Part shown: positions 41,758 through 49,244 of the stretch, piece by piece
Numbering within the stretch: the first letter of the stretch is position 1
Layout: every line of letters begins with the position of its first letter
Assembly: GCA_025462735.1 (NCBI GenBank)
Contig: JAOAPC010000024.1
Span: 372,001-436,000, forward strand
DNA length: 64,000 bases
Direction of reading: 5' to 3'
Source: Acidobacteriaceae bacterium
Lineage (GTDB): Bacteria > Acidobacteriota > Terriglobia > Terriglobales > Acidobacteriaceae
The notes under the pieces: model-generated
The model's database searches: none
Told to the model about the DNA's origin: nothing
The model's input: only the letters and a program-made list of their open reading frames with translations
Made by a program: the position numbers and the translations under genes

Positions 41758-43095
41758 ATGTCAACCAAGACTACGTCCATAATCGATGGACCAAAGATTA
41801 AGACCGCTCTGCCAGGACCGAACGCCAAGCGCGTGCTGCAAGGCGACGAGCGTTACGTTTCCCCGTCTTACACGCGGTCCTATCCGCTGGTGGCTAAACA
41901 GGGGCGAGGCCTTGTCATCACCGATGTGGACGGCAACGAGTTTTTTGATTTTTCATCCGGCATCGCGGTGACCTCAACCGGCCACTGCCATCCCGATGTG
42001 GTTGCCGCCATCCAGAAACAAGCGGGCGAGCTGATCCACATGTCAGGCACGGATTTTTACTACGAGAGCCTGGTCACGCTGGCGGAACGGCTATCGAAAA
42101 TCGCGCCCATGCCTGGGCCGCATCGCGTTTATTACGGCAACTCCGGCGCGGAGGCGGTCGAGTGTGCGCTCAAACTGGCGCGCTATCACAGCGGCCGGCA
42201 GAACATCATCGCATTCTTCGGCGCGTTCCACGGTCGTACGATGGGAGCTCTCTCGCTGACTGCATCGAAGCCGCAACAGCGCCGGCGGTTCGCTCCGCTG
42301 GTTCCTGGAGTGACGCACGTTCCGTATCCAGACGTCTACCGCAAAGGCGAGCAGGGCGCGTTGGCCTGCGCCCGCTTCATCGAGGAGAAGTTATTCAAGA
42401 CCACGCTTCCGCCGGAGGAAGTGGCGGCTATTTTCGTCGAACCGGTGCAGGGCGAAGGCGGATATGTCCAAGCGCCAAAGATCTTCATGGAAGAGTTGCG
42501 GCGGATTTGCGACCGGCACGGAATTCTGCTGGTCGCGGATGAAATCCAGAGCGGCGTCGGACGCACCGGAAAATGGTGGGCCATCGAGCACACCGGCGTA
42601 CAGCCAGACATTATTTGCATGGCTAAAGGCATCGCGTCTGGTATGCCACTCTCAATCACGCTCACCAAAGCCGACATCATGAACTGGGTACCGGGGTCGC
42701 ACGCGTCAACTTTTGGCGGAAACCCGGTTTGTATTGCCGCAGCGCTAGCCACGCTCGACGTCATCGAGCGCGAAGGACTGTTGCGCAATACAGAAGAAGT
42801 CGGCAGCCACATGCAGCGGCGCATGGCGGACTGGCCTAAGAAACACAAACTGGTAGGTGATGTGCGGGGTCGCGGCCTAATGATTGGAGTAGAGCTGGTT
42901 AAGAATAAGGACACGAAAGAGCAGGCGCCGGCCGAGCGCGACCGTGTGGTCGAGCTGGCATTCGAGCGCGGCGTGCTGTTCCTCGGCTGCGGTCCCAGCA
43001 CGATCCGCATCGCTCCACCGCTGATCACAACTAAAGATCAGGCGGATGTAGCGATGGATGTGCTGGAAGAGTGCATTGAGCTCGCGGCAAAATAG
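41758..43095 (+). CDS. Class III (PLP) aminotransferase, 4-aminobutyrate/acetylornithine type
   Basis: 445 residues; AGGAGG 5 bases before the ATG. Marks of the subgroup: D-V-D-G-N-E-F-F-D-F-S-S-G-I-A-V-T-S-T-G-H, N-S-G-A-E-A-V-E-C-A-L-K-L-A-R, F-H-G-R-T-M-G-A-L-S-L-T-A-S-K, E-P-V-Q-G-E-G-G-Y, L-V-A-D-E-I-Q-S-G-V-G-R-T-G-K and the PLP lysine K290 in C-M-A-K-G-I-A-S-G-M-P-L. It is longer than ArgD and closest to GabT-like enzymes, which move amino groups of omega-amino acids to 2-oxoglutarate. No arginine or GABA genes are adjacent, so the substrate is open. Confidence 0.92.
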   Translation: MSTKTTSIIDGPKIKTALPGPNAKRVLQGDERYVSPSYTRSYPLVAKQGRGLVITDVDGNEFFDFSSGIAVTSTGHCHPDVVAAIQKQAGELIHMSGTDFYYESLVTLAERLSKIAPMPGPHRVYYGNSGAEAVECALKLARYHSGRQNIIAFFGAFHGRTMGALSLTASKPQQRRRFAPLVPGVTHVPYPDVYRKGEQGALACARFIEEKLFKTTLPPEEVAAIFVEPVQGEGGYVQAPKIFMEELRRICDRHGILLVADEIQSGVGRTGKWWAIEHTGVQPDIICMAKGIASGMPLSITLTKADIMNWVPGSHASTFGGNPVCIAAALATLDVIEREGLLRNTEEVGSHMQRRMADWPKKHKLVGDVRGRGLMIGVELVKNKDTKEQAPAERDRVVELAFERGVLFLGCGPSTIRIAPPLITTKDQADVAMDVLEECIELAAK

Positions 43096-43109
43096 AGGCT
43101 TTGTGGAAT

Positions 43110-43134
43110 CCCACCCTTTATACAGAAGGGTGGG
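43110..43134 (+). terminator. Strong hairpin after the aminotransferase gene
   Basis: CCCACCCTT pairs with AAGGGTGGG around a 7-base loop, 15 bases after the stop. No T run follows, so factor-independent termination is uncertain; it could also be a palindromic repeat. Confidence 0.5.
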
Positions 43135-43195
43135 AAGGCTCCATCGGCTGCATAGTCCCGAAACTTCCAGTAAAACTTCGCTTCATTAACAACAA

Positions 43196-43224
43196 TTGAC
43201 ATTAATAACTCTTGACGTTATTAA
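43196..43224 (+). promoter_or_regulatory. higBA promoter with embedded palindromic operator
   Basis: TTGACA (43196-43201), a 17-base spacer and TATTAA (43219-43224) form a near-consensus promoter. Exactly between and over the -10 lies a perfect inverted repeat, TTAATAAC-7-GTTATTAA (43202-43224), a likely binding site for the HigA antitoxin. The expected transcription start is near 43231. Confidence 0.7.
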
Positions 43225-43246
43225 CGACATGCGTTATTATGTCAGA

Positions 43247-43522
43247 GTGATCAAGAGCTTCGCCGACGCTGAAACTGAGCGTATCTGGCGAACCGGTAAA
43301 ACACGGGGTTCCCCGCCGCCAAGTGTTACAAGACGAAAGCTGGCGATGCTCGATGTCGCCGCAAGGCTCGAAGACATGCGAGTACCGCCAGGCAACCGTC
43401 TCGAAAAGTTAAAGGGCGATCGCCAAGGACAGCACAGCATTCGGATTAATGATCAATATCGTATTTGCTTTACCTGGGACGATGGCAACGCGTACGAAGT
43501 TGAAATTGCCGACTATCATTGA
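43247..43522 (+). CDS. higB: HigB-like toxin (RelE/ParE superfamily mRNA interferase)
   Basis: 91 residues from GTG 43247, which gives the family-typical start M-I-K-S-F-A-D-A-E-T-E-R-I-W; ATG 43229 in the same frame would add 6 residues and would be nearly leaderless. The body has the HigB pattern: R-K-L-A-M-L-D-V-A-A-R-L-E-D-M-R-V-P-P-G-N-R-L-E-K-L-K-G-D-R-x-G-Q-H-S-I-R-I-N-D-Q-Y-R-I-C-F-T-W and the end V-E-I-A-D-Y-H. HigB cuts mRNA on translating ribosomes. Toxin-first order and an 11-base gap to higA are standard for this type. Confidence 0.93.
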   Translation: MIKSFADAETERIWRTGKTRGSPPPSVTRRKLAMLDVAARLEDMRVPPGNRLEKLKGDRQGQHSIRINDQYRICFTWDDGNAYEVEIADYH

Positions 43523-43533
43523 GGGGTTTAGAG

Positions 43534-43860
43534 ATGAGCATCAAGCGAAAGGGTACGCCCGACTGGCGAGTTCATCCAGGAGAAATCCTGCGCGAGGAAT
43601 TTCTCAAGCCCATGAAGTTAAGCGTTTATCAGCTCGCGAAAGAGCTACACGTCCCTGCGCCGCGCGTGAACGACGTTGTGCTGCAAAAACGCGGGGTCAG
43701 TGCTGATACTGCCATCCGACTGGCAAAGTTCTTCGGAACGTCCGAGCAGTTCTGGCTTGGATTACAGGCCGCGTATGAAGTCAGCTTGGCCAAAGAAGAG
43801 CTGCGGGATGAGATTGCTCAGATCAAGCCATGGCAAGCCGCGGACGCTCACGGCAGCTGA
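43534..43860 (+). CDS. higA: HigA-like antitoxin (XRE family, HTH)
   Basis: 108 residues. ATG 43534; GAGGGG lies at the toxin stop, 9 bases upstream. Family signature H-P-G-E-I-L-R-E-E-F-L-K-P-M-K-L-S-V-Y-Q-L-A-K-E-L-H-V-P-A-P-R-V-N-D-V-V and A-D-T-A-I-R-L-A-K-F-F-G-T-S-E-Q-F-W-L-G-L-Q. It binds HigB to block it and represses the operon through the palindrome in the promoter. The last 10 residues (Q-A-A-D-A-H-G-S) are variable. Confidence 0.95.
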   Translation: MSIKRKGTPDWRVHPGEILREEFLKPMKLSVYQLAKELHVPAPRVNDVVLQKRGVSADTAIRLAKFFGTSEQFWLGLQAAYEVSLAKEELRDEIAQIKPWQAADAHGS

Positions 43861-44034
43861 GCGCAGCGTCAAACTTTCCGGCACTTACTTCCGCACAAAA
43901 TTTCACAATTTTTTCTTGCATCTGTGGAAATTTTCCGTACATTAATCTCTGCGAACTAACTTCAGCGCGATTCCTGGAAATCGAAAGCACCAGGATGCTC
44001 GCAAGCGATCCAGCCCCGCTGGGAGCAGCTGAGA

Positions 44035-45456
44035 GTGAGTCGCTTACGGAGGAAGCCATCGGAATTGGCAACAGCTAGCGCCACCCATCACCCAGTCTCG
44101 CCTACTCTCCTTTCCCCTTCAAAAAAGAAATCCGCTCGCCTGACGCTCTGGCCGCTGGTCGCTGCCACCTTCTTTATGGTCTCGGGCGGCACCTACGGCA
44201 TTGAAGATATAGTTCATGGCGCCGGATACGGCCGGGCGATTCTCTTCCTTGTTCTGACCCCACTGCTCTGGAGCCTGCCAACGGCCTTCATGATCGGCGA
44301 ACTTTCGAGCGCGCTGCCGTTCGAAGGCGGCTACTACGCCTGGGTCCGGCGTGCCATGGGCAACTTCTGGGGATTTCAGGAGGCCTGGCTCTCGCTCACT
44401 GCTTCGATTTTCGACATGGCGATCTACCCGACGCTATTTGTGGCTTACCTAACGCGCCTATTTCCATGGTTTGCGGTCAATCATCGCGGGTTGATGGTCG
44501 GCCTCGGCGTCGTCATCGTTTGCTCGTTGCTGAATATCGCTGGCGTGAAGGTAGTCTCGACGACGTCTCTGTGGCTGTTTTTCGCCCTGTCGTCGCCGTT
44601 TGCGCTCGTGGTGCTGCTTTCGCCTTTGAAGTACGGTGCGCTTTTCCACGCTGTGACCACGCCCACAACCTCCAAGGTTGATCTGATCGGCGGACTGCTG
44701 ATTTGCATGTGGAATTACATGGGCTGGGACAACGCTTCAACCATAGCGACCGAGGTTGAGCGCCCGCAGCGCACGTATCCTCGGGCCATGCTCGCTGCCG
44801 TCGCCATCATTGCGTTGAGCTACATCATTCCAGTCGCCGCAGTTTGGATGACCCACCTTCCTGCCGGTGTCTGGGAAACCGGTTCGTGGGCAGACATCGC
44901 CGGCCTGCTCGGCGGTCCAGCTTTGCGCATCGCCCTGGTTGTCGGAGGCATGTTCAGCGCCTTCGGCATGTTCAACGCGCTGGTGATGAGCTACTCGCGC
45001 CTGCCGTTGGCGATGGCGCAGGATGGCATGTTGCCGCGCGTCTTCGGAAAACTGAATCGCCGGCGCGCTCCATGGGTTGCCATTATTGCTTTGGCGATTG
45101 GCTGGGCCGCTTGCCTGAATCTTGGATTCGAGCGGCTGGTCACCATTGACATCCTTATCTATGGCCTCAGCCTCGCGCTCGAGTTCGTGGCGTTGGTAGT
45201 TCTGCGAATCCGCGAACCGCGTTTGAGGCGTCCCTTCCGCGTCCCCGGAGGAATGTTCGGCGCGATTGCCGTTGGCATCGCTCCCGTGCTGCTGCTCGGC
45301 TTCGACTTGGTCCGCAGCGAAAGCGAACAAGTCGCAGGGATGAGTTCATTCGCCTTTGGCGCGATCATCATTGGGGCGGGTGTGCTCGCATATGTCCTCA
45401 AACAGGCGCTCAAACCCGCGGGATGGGCTGTTCCGCAGGAGCAATCGGCTCGTTAG
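44035..45456 (+). CDS. APC-superfamily amino acid/polyamine permease
   Basis: 473 residues with about 12 membrane helices. L-W-P-L-V-A-A-T-F-F-M-V-S-G-G-T-Y-G-I-E-D is the helix 1 substrate-binding stretch; G-E-L-S-S-A-L-P-F-E-G-G-Y-Y-A-W-V-R-R-A-M-G-N-F-W-G-F-Q-E-A-W-L and W-N-Y-M-G-W-D-N-A-S-T-I-A-T-E-V are typical of the family. The GTG start at 44035 is the beginning of the open frame; the real start may be a few codons later, because the first 30 residues are polar. Substrate not determinable. A palindromic repeat begins 5 bases after the stop. Confidence 0.88.
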   Translation: MSRLRRKPSELATASATHHPVSPTLLSPSKKKSARLTLWPLVAATFFMVSGGTYGIEDIVHGAGYGRAILFLVLTPLLWSLPTAFMIGELSSALPFEGGYYAWVRRAMGNFWGFQEAWLSLTASIFDMAIYPTLFVAYLTRLFPWFAVNHRGLMVGLGVVIVCSLLNIAGVKVVSTTSLWLFFALSSPFALVVLLSPLKYGALFHAVTTPTTSKVDLIGGLLICMWNYMGWDNASTIATEVERPQRTYPRAMLAAVAIIALSYIIPVAAVWMTHLPAGVWETGSWADIAGLLGGPALRIALVVGGMFSAFGMFNALVMSYSRLPLAMAQDGMLPRVFGKLNRRRAPWVAIIALAIGWAACLNLGFERLVTIDILIYGLSLALEFVALVVLRIREPRLRRPFRVPGGMFGAIAVGIAPVLLLGFDLVRSESEQVAGMSSFAFGAIIIGAGVLAYVLKQALKPAGWAVPQEQSAR

Positions 45457-45460
45457 ATCG

Positions 45461-45524
45461 GCCACGGATTTCACGGGATTCGATCGGATTTTCGAATCCG
45501 TGATGATCCGCGCGAATCCGTGGC
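45461..45524. repeat. 64-bp palindromic element, CCACGGATT family
   Basis: Ends GCCACGGATT / AATCCGTGGC are perfect inverted repeats; inside, further copies of GGATT and AATCCG alternate. Related sequences lie at 59050-59090 and 59526-59638. Confidence 0.85.
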
Positions 45525-45555
45525 TTTCTTGTTTGCTGTTGTAGTATGTCTTGCA

Positions 45556-45951
45556 GTGACGAAACGCCGCTCCAAAGGCGCGTACATGATCTCGGCGGTT
45601 GCCGAGATGTATGGAATCCATCCGCAAACGTTGCGCCTTTATGAACGCGAAGGCCTGTTGAAACCGTCGCGCACCGAAGGCAACACCCGCCTCTACACCG
45701 ACGAAGACTTGCAGCGGCTGGAGTTCATTCTGAATCTCGCCCGCGACCTCGGAGTAAACATCAGCGGAATGGCAATCATTCTGCAAATGCGCGAGCGCAT
45801 GGAAGAGATGCAGCGCCAGATCCAGGATTTCGTGAAGTACATTCAGGAAGAAGTACTCTCTCGGGCGAACGCCGCCGCTGATCCTTCGCGGGGAGCAATC
45901 GTCCCTATCCGGCGACCGTTCCCGCCTGTGCCAACTGTTCGCAAAAAGTAA
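45556..45951 (+). CDS. MerR-family regulator, HspR-like
   Basis: 131 residues from GTG 45556. V-T-K-R-R-S-K-G-A-Y-M-I-S-A-V-A-E-M-Y-G-I-H-P-Q-T-L-R-L-Y-E-R-E-G-L-L-K-P matches the winged-helix region of HspR, repressor of dnaK/clpB heat-shock genes in actinobacteria and others; F-I-L-N-L-A-R-D-L-G-V-N-I-S-G-M-A-I-I-L-Q-M follows and a long dimer helix ends the fold. No chaperone gene is nearby, so the target set is unknown. No obvious ribosome binding site precedes the GTG and the mRNA may be nearly leaderless. Confidence 0.85.
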   Translation: MTKRRSKGAYMISAVAEMYGIHPQTLRLYEREGLLKPSRTEGNTRLYTDEDLQRLEFILNLARDLGVNISGMAIILQMRERMEEMQRQIQDFVKYIQEEVLSRANAAADPSRGAIVPIRRPFPPVPTVRKK

Positions 45952-45979
45952 CCTCCCATGCCGCCCCCGCCCCGCAGAT

Positions 45980-46165
45980 GTCATCCCGAACGGACGCGCC
46001 CATGCGCGCACGGGAGGGATCGTACGATGCGACTGGATCAACTGCGGCGTTGACGGGGCTGCAATAGCTGTCTCAGTCATACGGATCTGCCCTGATGACG
46101 GCATCCACGATGCGCTCTTGACGTAAGATCTCTCTCTCGCCCTGAGCGGACGAGTTCGGGATGAC
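45980..46165. repeat. 186-bp MITE-like element with 12-bp terminal inverted repeats
   Basis: GTCATCCCGAAC (45980-45991) and GTTCGGGATGAC (46154-46165) are perfect inverted repeats. The inside has no open frame of note and several smaller palindromes. It lies 52 bases before the deacetylase-like gene. Confidence 0.8.
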
Positions 46166-46217
46166 ACATTTAGGAGTTCTGAAATCTCGGACGAAGACTT
46201 CGGTATGATCGGTTCGG

Positions 46218-47216
46218 ATGCTTCCCTTCAAGCTCATTTACAGCGACGGATACTACTTGCCCATTGGGCAGCATGTTTTCCCGGCGCAGAAATACCGACT
46301 CGTTCACGACCGATTGATCGAAACCGGCTTGGCCGGCCCGGAGGACTTCGCGACTCCTCAGCCTGCTTCTGATCAGGACATTCTGCTTGTCCACACTGCG
46401 GAGTATATCGATAAACTAAAGACCGGAACACTTTCCGCCAGGGAGCAATTGGAGCTCGAGGTCCCGTACTCGCCGGAACTGGTGAAAGCGTTCTGGCTCT
46501 CGGCCGGTGGTTCCATTCTCGCTGCTCAGCATGCGCTGAATGATGGAATTGCCATCAACATCGGGGGCGGATTCCATCATGCCTTTCCCGATCACGGTGA
46601 GGGCTTCTGCATGATTCACGATGTGGCGGTCGCGATCCGCCGCATGCAAAGTGACAACAAAATCAAAACCGCAATGACCGTCGATTGCGATGTTCACCAC
46701 GGGAACGGCACCGCCGCAATTTTCGCCGGAGCGCGCACTGTTAGTGAGCCATTGCCATCCAGCGCCCCTGCGGTCATGGACCAGCGGCCACTTATGCGCG
46801 GTGCCCATGCCGGAGATGTCTTCACCATCTCGCTGCATCAGGAGAACAACTACCCACCGTTGAAGCCGCCATCTTCGATCGATGTGGACCTGCCGGACGG
46901 CATTACCGATGACGACTATCTCGCCTGGCTCGATAACGCGCTCAGCTCCGGCCTGCGCCAGTTCACGCCGGATTTAATCTGTTATATCGCTGGCGCCGAT
47001 CCCTACCGTGAAGACCAGCTCGGCGGCCTAGCTCTGACCATCGAAGGTTTGAAGAAGCGAGATGAATTAGCCTTCCGCGTGGCCAAGACGCGCGGGATTC
47101 CCGTGATGGTGACGTACGCCGGCGGCTACGCTCGCAACGTTGCAGATACCGTGACCATCCATTGCAATACGGTAGTGGCGGCAAAAGAAGTGTTTCAGAG
47201 TATCAAGCTGGACTAG
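46218..47216 (+). CDS. Histone deacetylase-like (arginase/deacetylase fold) amidohydrolase
   Basis: 332 residues. The zinc-site motif D-C-D-V-H-H-G-N-G-T (156-165), catalytic His pair in G-G-G-F-H-H-A, and A-G-A-D-P-Y-R-E-D-Q-L-G-G-L-x-L-T show a class I HDAC-type fold. Bacterial members deacetylate acetoin-utilisation proteins, polyamines or other small amines; the substrate is not clear. Residues 171-198 (A-R-T-V-S-E-P-L-P-S-S-A-P...) are an insertion relative to the usual A-A-I-F-x-x-D-x-x-V-F-T-x-S layout. It stands alone. Confidence 0.9.
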   Translation: MLPFKLIYSDGYYLPIGQHVFPAQKYRLVHDRLIETGLAGPEDFATPQPASDQDILLVHTAEYIDKLKTGTLSAREQLELEVPYSPELVKAFWLSAGGSILAAQHALNDGIAINIGGGFHHAFPDHGEGFCMIHDVAVAIRRMQSDNKIKTAMTVDCDVHHGNGTAAIFAGARTVSEPLPSSAPAVMDQRPLMRGAHAGDVFTISLHQENNYPPLKPPSSIDVDLPDGITDDDYLAWLDNALSSGLRQFTPDLICYIAGADPYREDQLGGLALTIEGLKKRDELAFRVAKTRGIPVMVTYAGGYARNVADTVTIHCNTVVAAKEVFQSIKLD

Positions 47217-47259
47217 AATCAGCTGCCCGCGAAAGAGAATGGCACTCCAGGAGGAGAAC

Positions 47260-47598
47260 ATGCCGACACAGCGTGTGACCGTGATCTATCCAAACAAAGA
47301 CGGCTCGAAATTCGATTTCGACTATTACACACAAAAACATGTTCCATGGGTCGCGAGATTGGTGGGCAAGAGCATCGAGGTTCGTCGGGGGATCTCGTCG
47401 GCAGCCGGTTCGCCGGCACCCTATGTTTGTATAGCGACCATTGCAGCCAACATCGCGGAATTTCAGGCTGTGTTCGCCCGGCATGGTGCGGAGATTCTCG
47501 CGGATGTTCCGAACTACACGAACATTGAGCCGACAGTGCAGTTCGACGAAATATTAGCGGAATGTGAATCGCTAAAGATGGAGACGGCGCGGCCTTAG
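47260..47598 (+). CDS. EthD family small dimeric ferredoxin-fold protein
   Basis: 112 residues. ATG 47260 lies 3 bases after GGAGGAG, so the earlier Met at 47239 is unlikely. V-T-V-I-Y-P-N-K-D-G-S-K-F-D-F-D-Y-Y-T-Q-K-H-V-P-W-V, then F-A-R-H-G-A-E-I-L-A-D-V-P-N-Y-T-N-I-E-P matches EthD proteins. EthD was named in an ether-degrading cluster, but most members have no defined role. Confidence 0.88.
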   Translation: MPTQRVTVIYPNKDGSKFDFDYYTQKHVPWVARLVGKSIEVRRGISSAAGSPAPYVCIATIAANIAEFQAVFARHGAEILADVPNYTNIEPTVQFDEILAECESLKMETARP

Positions 47599-47663
47599 AG
47601 CTCTCGCTGAAAGGAGATATTGCTCGCCTAATTCGAGCCCGCCGCGAAAGACAACTTCGCCCC

Positions 47664-48446
47664 ATGACTACGGCTGCACAAAATCAGAACTCGACTGACC
47701 CGCTCATCGAATTCCGTGACGTTGAATACCAGTCGAGTGGCCGGGAAGTCTTGCGCGGGCTGAATCTCGCGATTCATCGCGGAGAGGTACTTGTTCTGCT
47801 CGGACGCAGCGGCTCCGGAAAAACGACCGCGCTGAAACTCGTGAACCGGCTGCTAAGACTTTCTCGAGGCGAAGTTCGAGTGGAAGGCCGCGACGTCAGA
47901 GAGTGGGATGTAATTGAACTCCGGCGCCACATTGGATACGCAATCCAGGAGGTCGGGCTTTTTCCACATTACACGGTAGAGCGTAATGTGGGGCTGGTTC
48001 TTTCGCTTGAACGCTGGAGCAAAGAAAAGAATCGTGCGCGCGTTCAGGAGCTTCTCCATTTAGTAGGACTGAGTCCCGAGATTTCCTCGCGCTACCCGCA
48101 CCAACTCTCTGGAGGCCAGCGCCAGCGCGTCGGCGTGGCCCGCGCGCTTGCAGCCGATCCGCCGATTCTCCTGATGGACGAGCCTTTCGGCGCGCTCGAT
48201 CCACTCACTCGTTCTGATCTTCAGCGCGAATTTTTATCTCTGCAGCGGAAATTGGGGAAAACCGTCCTCTTCGTCACCCATGACCTTCACGAAGCATTAT
48301 TTCTGGGGACCAGAATAGCGTTGCTCGAAGCCGGCCGGCTCGTCTTTGTAGGTTCTCCCCAAGAGTTTCTGAGCTCATCTGAACCTCTGGTAATGAAGTA
48401 TGTGGAAGCATTCGGATCGGTTGAGAATGTGCGGGGGCACAAATGA
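47664..48446 (+). CDS. Osmoprotectant/glycine-betaine-type ABC transporter, ATP-binding protein
   Basis: 260 residues. Walker A G-R-S-G-S-G-K-T-T, Q-loop A-I-Q-E-V-G-L-F-P, signature L-S-G-G-Q-R-Q-R-V-G-V-A-R-A-L, Walker B I-L-L-M-D-E-P-F-G-A-L-D and the H-loop V-T-H-D. With the next two genes it forms an OpuC/ProU-like importer. The CBS domains common in OpuCA are absent; the protein ends soon after the ATPase domain. Stop overlaps the permease start (ATGA). Confidence 0.95.
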   Translation: MTTAAQNQNSTDPLIEFRDVEYQSSGREVLRGLNLAIHRGEVLVLLGRSGSGKTTALKLVNRLLRLSRGEVRVEGRDVREWDVIELRRHIGYAIQEVGLFPHYTVERNVGLVLSLERWSKEKNRARVQELLHLVGLSPEISSRYPHQLSGGQRQRVGVARALAADPPILLMDEPFGALDPLTRSDLQREFLSLQRKLGKTVLFVTHDLHEALFLGTRIALLEAGRLVFVGSPQEFLSSSEPLVMKYVEAFGSVENVRGHK

Positions 48447-49084
48447 ATTTCTGGAATTTCGTAACCCAGAACCGGGCGGAAATCGCCGACCTCACCTGGG
48501 AGCACTTATGGATGGTGGGTATCTCGACTTTGCTGGCGCTGGCAGTCGGCATCCCGCTCGGCATCCTTATTAGTCGCCGCCCGGCGCTGCGCAAGCCGGT
48601 GATTGCAACCGCGAATATCATCCAGACTATCCCTAGCCTCGCGCTGTTTGGATTTTTGCTGCCTGCGCCGTGGATCGGTGAACGCGCACCACGACTCGCC
48701 ATTCTGGCGCTGATGCTTTACGCGCTGCTGCCGCTCATTCGCAACACTTACGCCGGGATCACGGGCGTGGACCGCGGTGTAATCATGGCTGCGCGTGGCA
48801 TGGGACTGACCGAATCCCAGCTACTGTTCAAAGTTGAGCTGCCGCTCGCTGCCAGTGTCATCCTTGCTGGAGTCCGGATCGCCATCGTGATCTCGATCGG
48901 CTTGGCAACAATAGCTGCCGCGATCGGCGCCGGCGGCCTCGGCGAACTAATCTTCCGCGGTCTGGCGATGGTCAATAATGCGGTGATTCTAGCGGGAGCA
49001 ATTCCGGCTGCGCTAATGGCATTGGCGGCTGACACGCTGCTGGGCTGGCTGGAAAAACGGCTCTCGCCACCTCGGGTGGCTTGA
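48443..49084 (+). CDS. Osmoprotectant ABC transporter, permease
   Basis: 213 residues with five to six membrane helices. T-W-E-H-L-W-M-V-G-I-S-T-L-L-A-L-A-V-G-I-P-L-G, T-I-P-S-L-A-L-F-G-F-L-L and the coupling loop motif A-A-R-G-M-G-L-T-E-S-Q-L-L-F-K-V-E-L-P-L-A match the OpuCB/OpuCD family. ATGA overlap with the ATPase gene implies coupled translation. Confidence 0.95.
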   Translation: MNFWNFVTQNRAEIADLTWEHLWMVGISTLLALAVGIPLGILISRRPALRKPVIATANIIQTIPSLALFGFLLPAPWIGERAPRLAILALMLYALLPLIRNTYAGITGVDRGVIMAARGMGLTESQLLFKVELPLAASVILAGVRIAIVISIGLATIAAAIGAGGLGELIFRGLAMVNNAVILAGAIPAALMALAADTLLGWLEKRLSPPRVA

Positions 49085-49146
49085 TGCGCCTATAGCGCTT
49101 GTATCAGGGCACGACTTCAGTCGTGCCGTGAAAGACCAAATTACGA

Positions 49147-49244
49147 TGTCATTCCGAGGCGTCGAACATAGTGAGACAACGAGGAACCTGCTTCATCACT
49201 CAGAAAAGCAGGTTCCTCACCGCTGGAAGCGGTTCGGAATGACA
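49147..49244. repeat. 98-bp palindromic element, TGTCATTCCGA family
   Basis: Ends TGTCATTCCGA (49147-49157) and TCGGAATGACA (49234-49244) are perfect inverted repeats, and the inside has GAGGAACCTGCTT...AAGCAGGTTCCTC. A second copy of the family lies at 61187-61274. The start codon of the substrate-binding gene is inside the right end. Confidence 0.9.
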
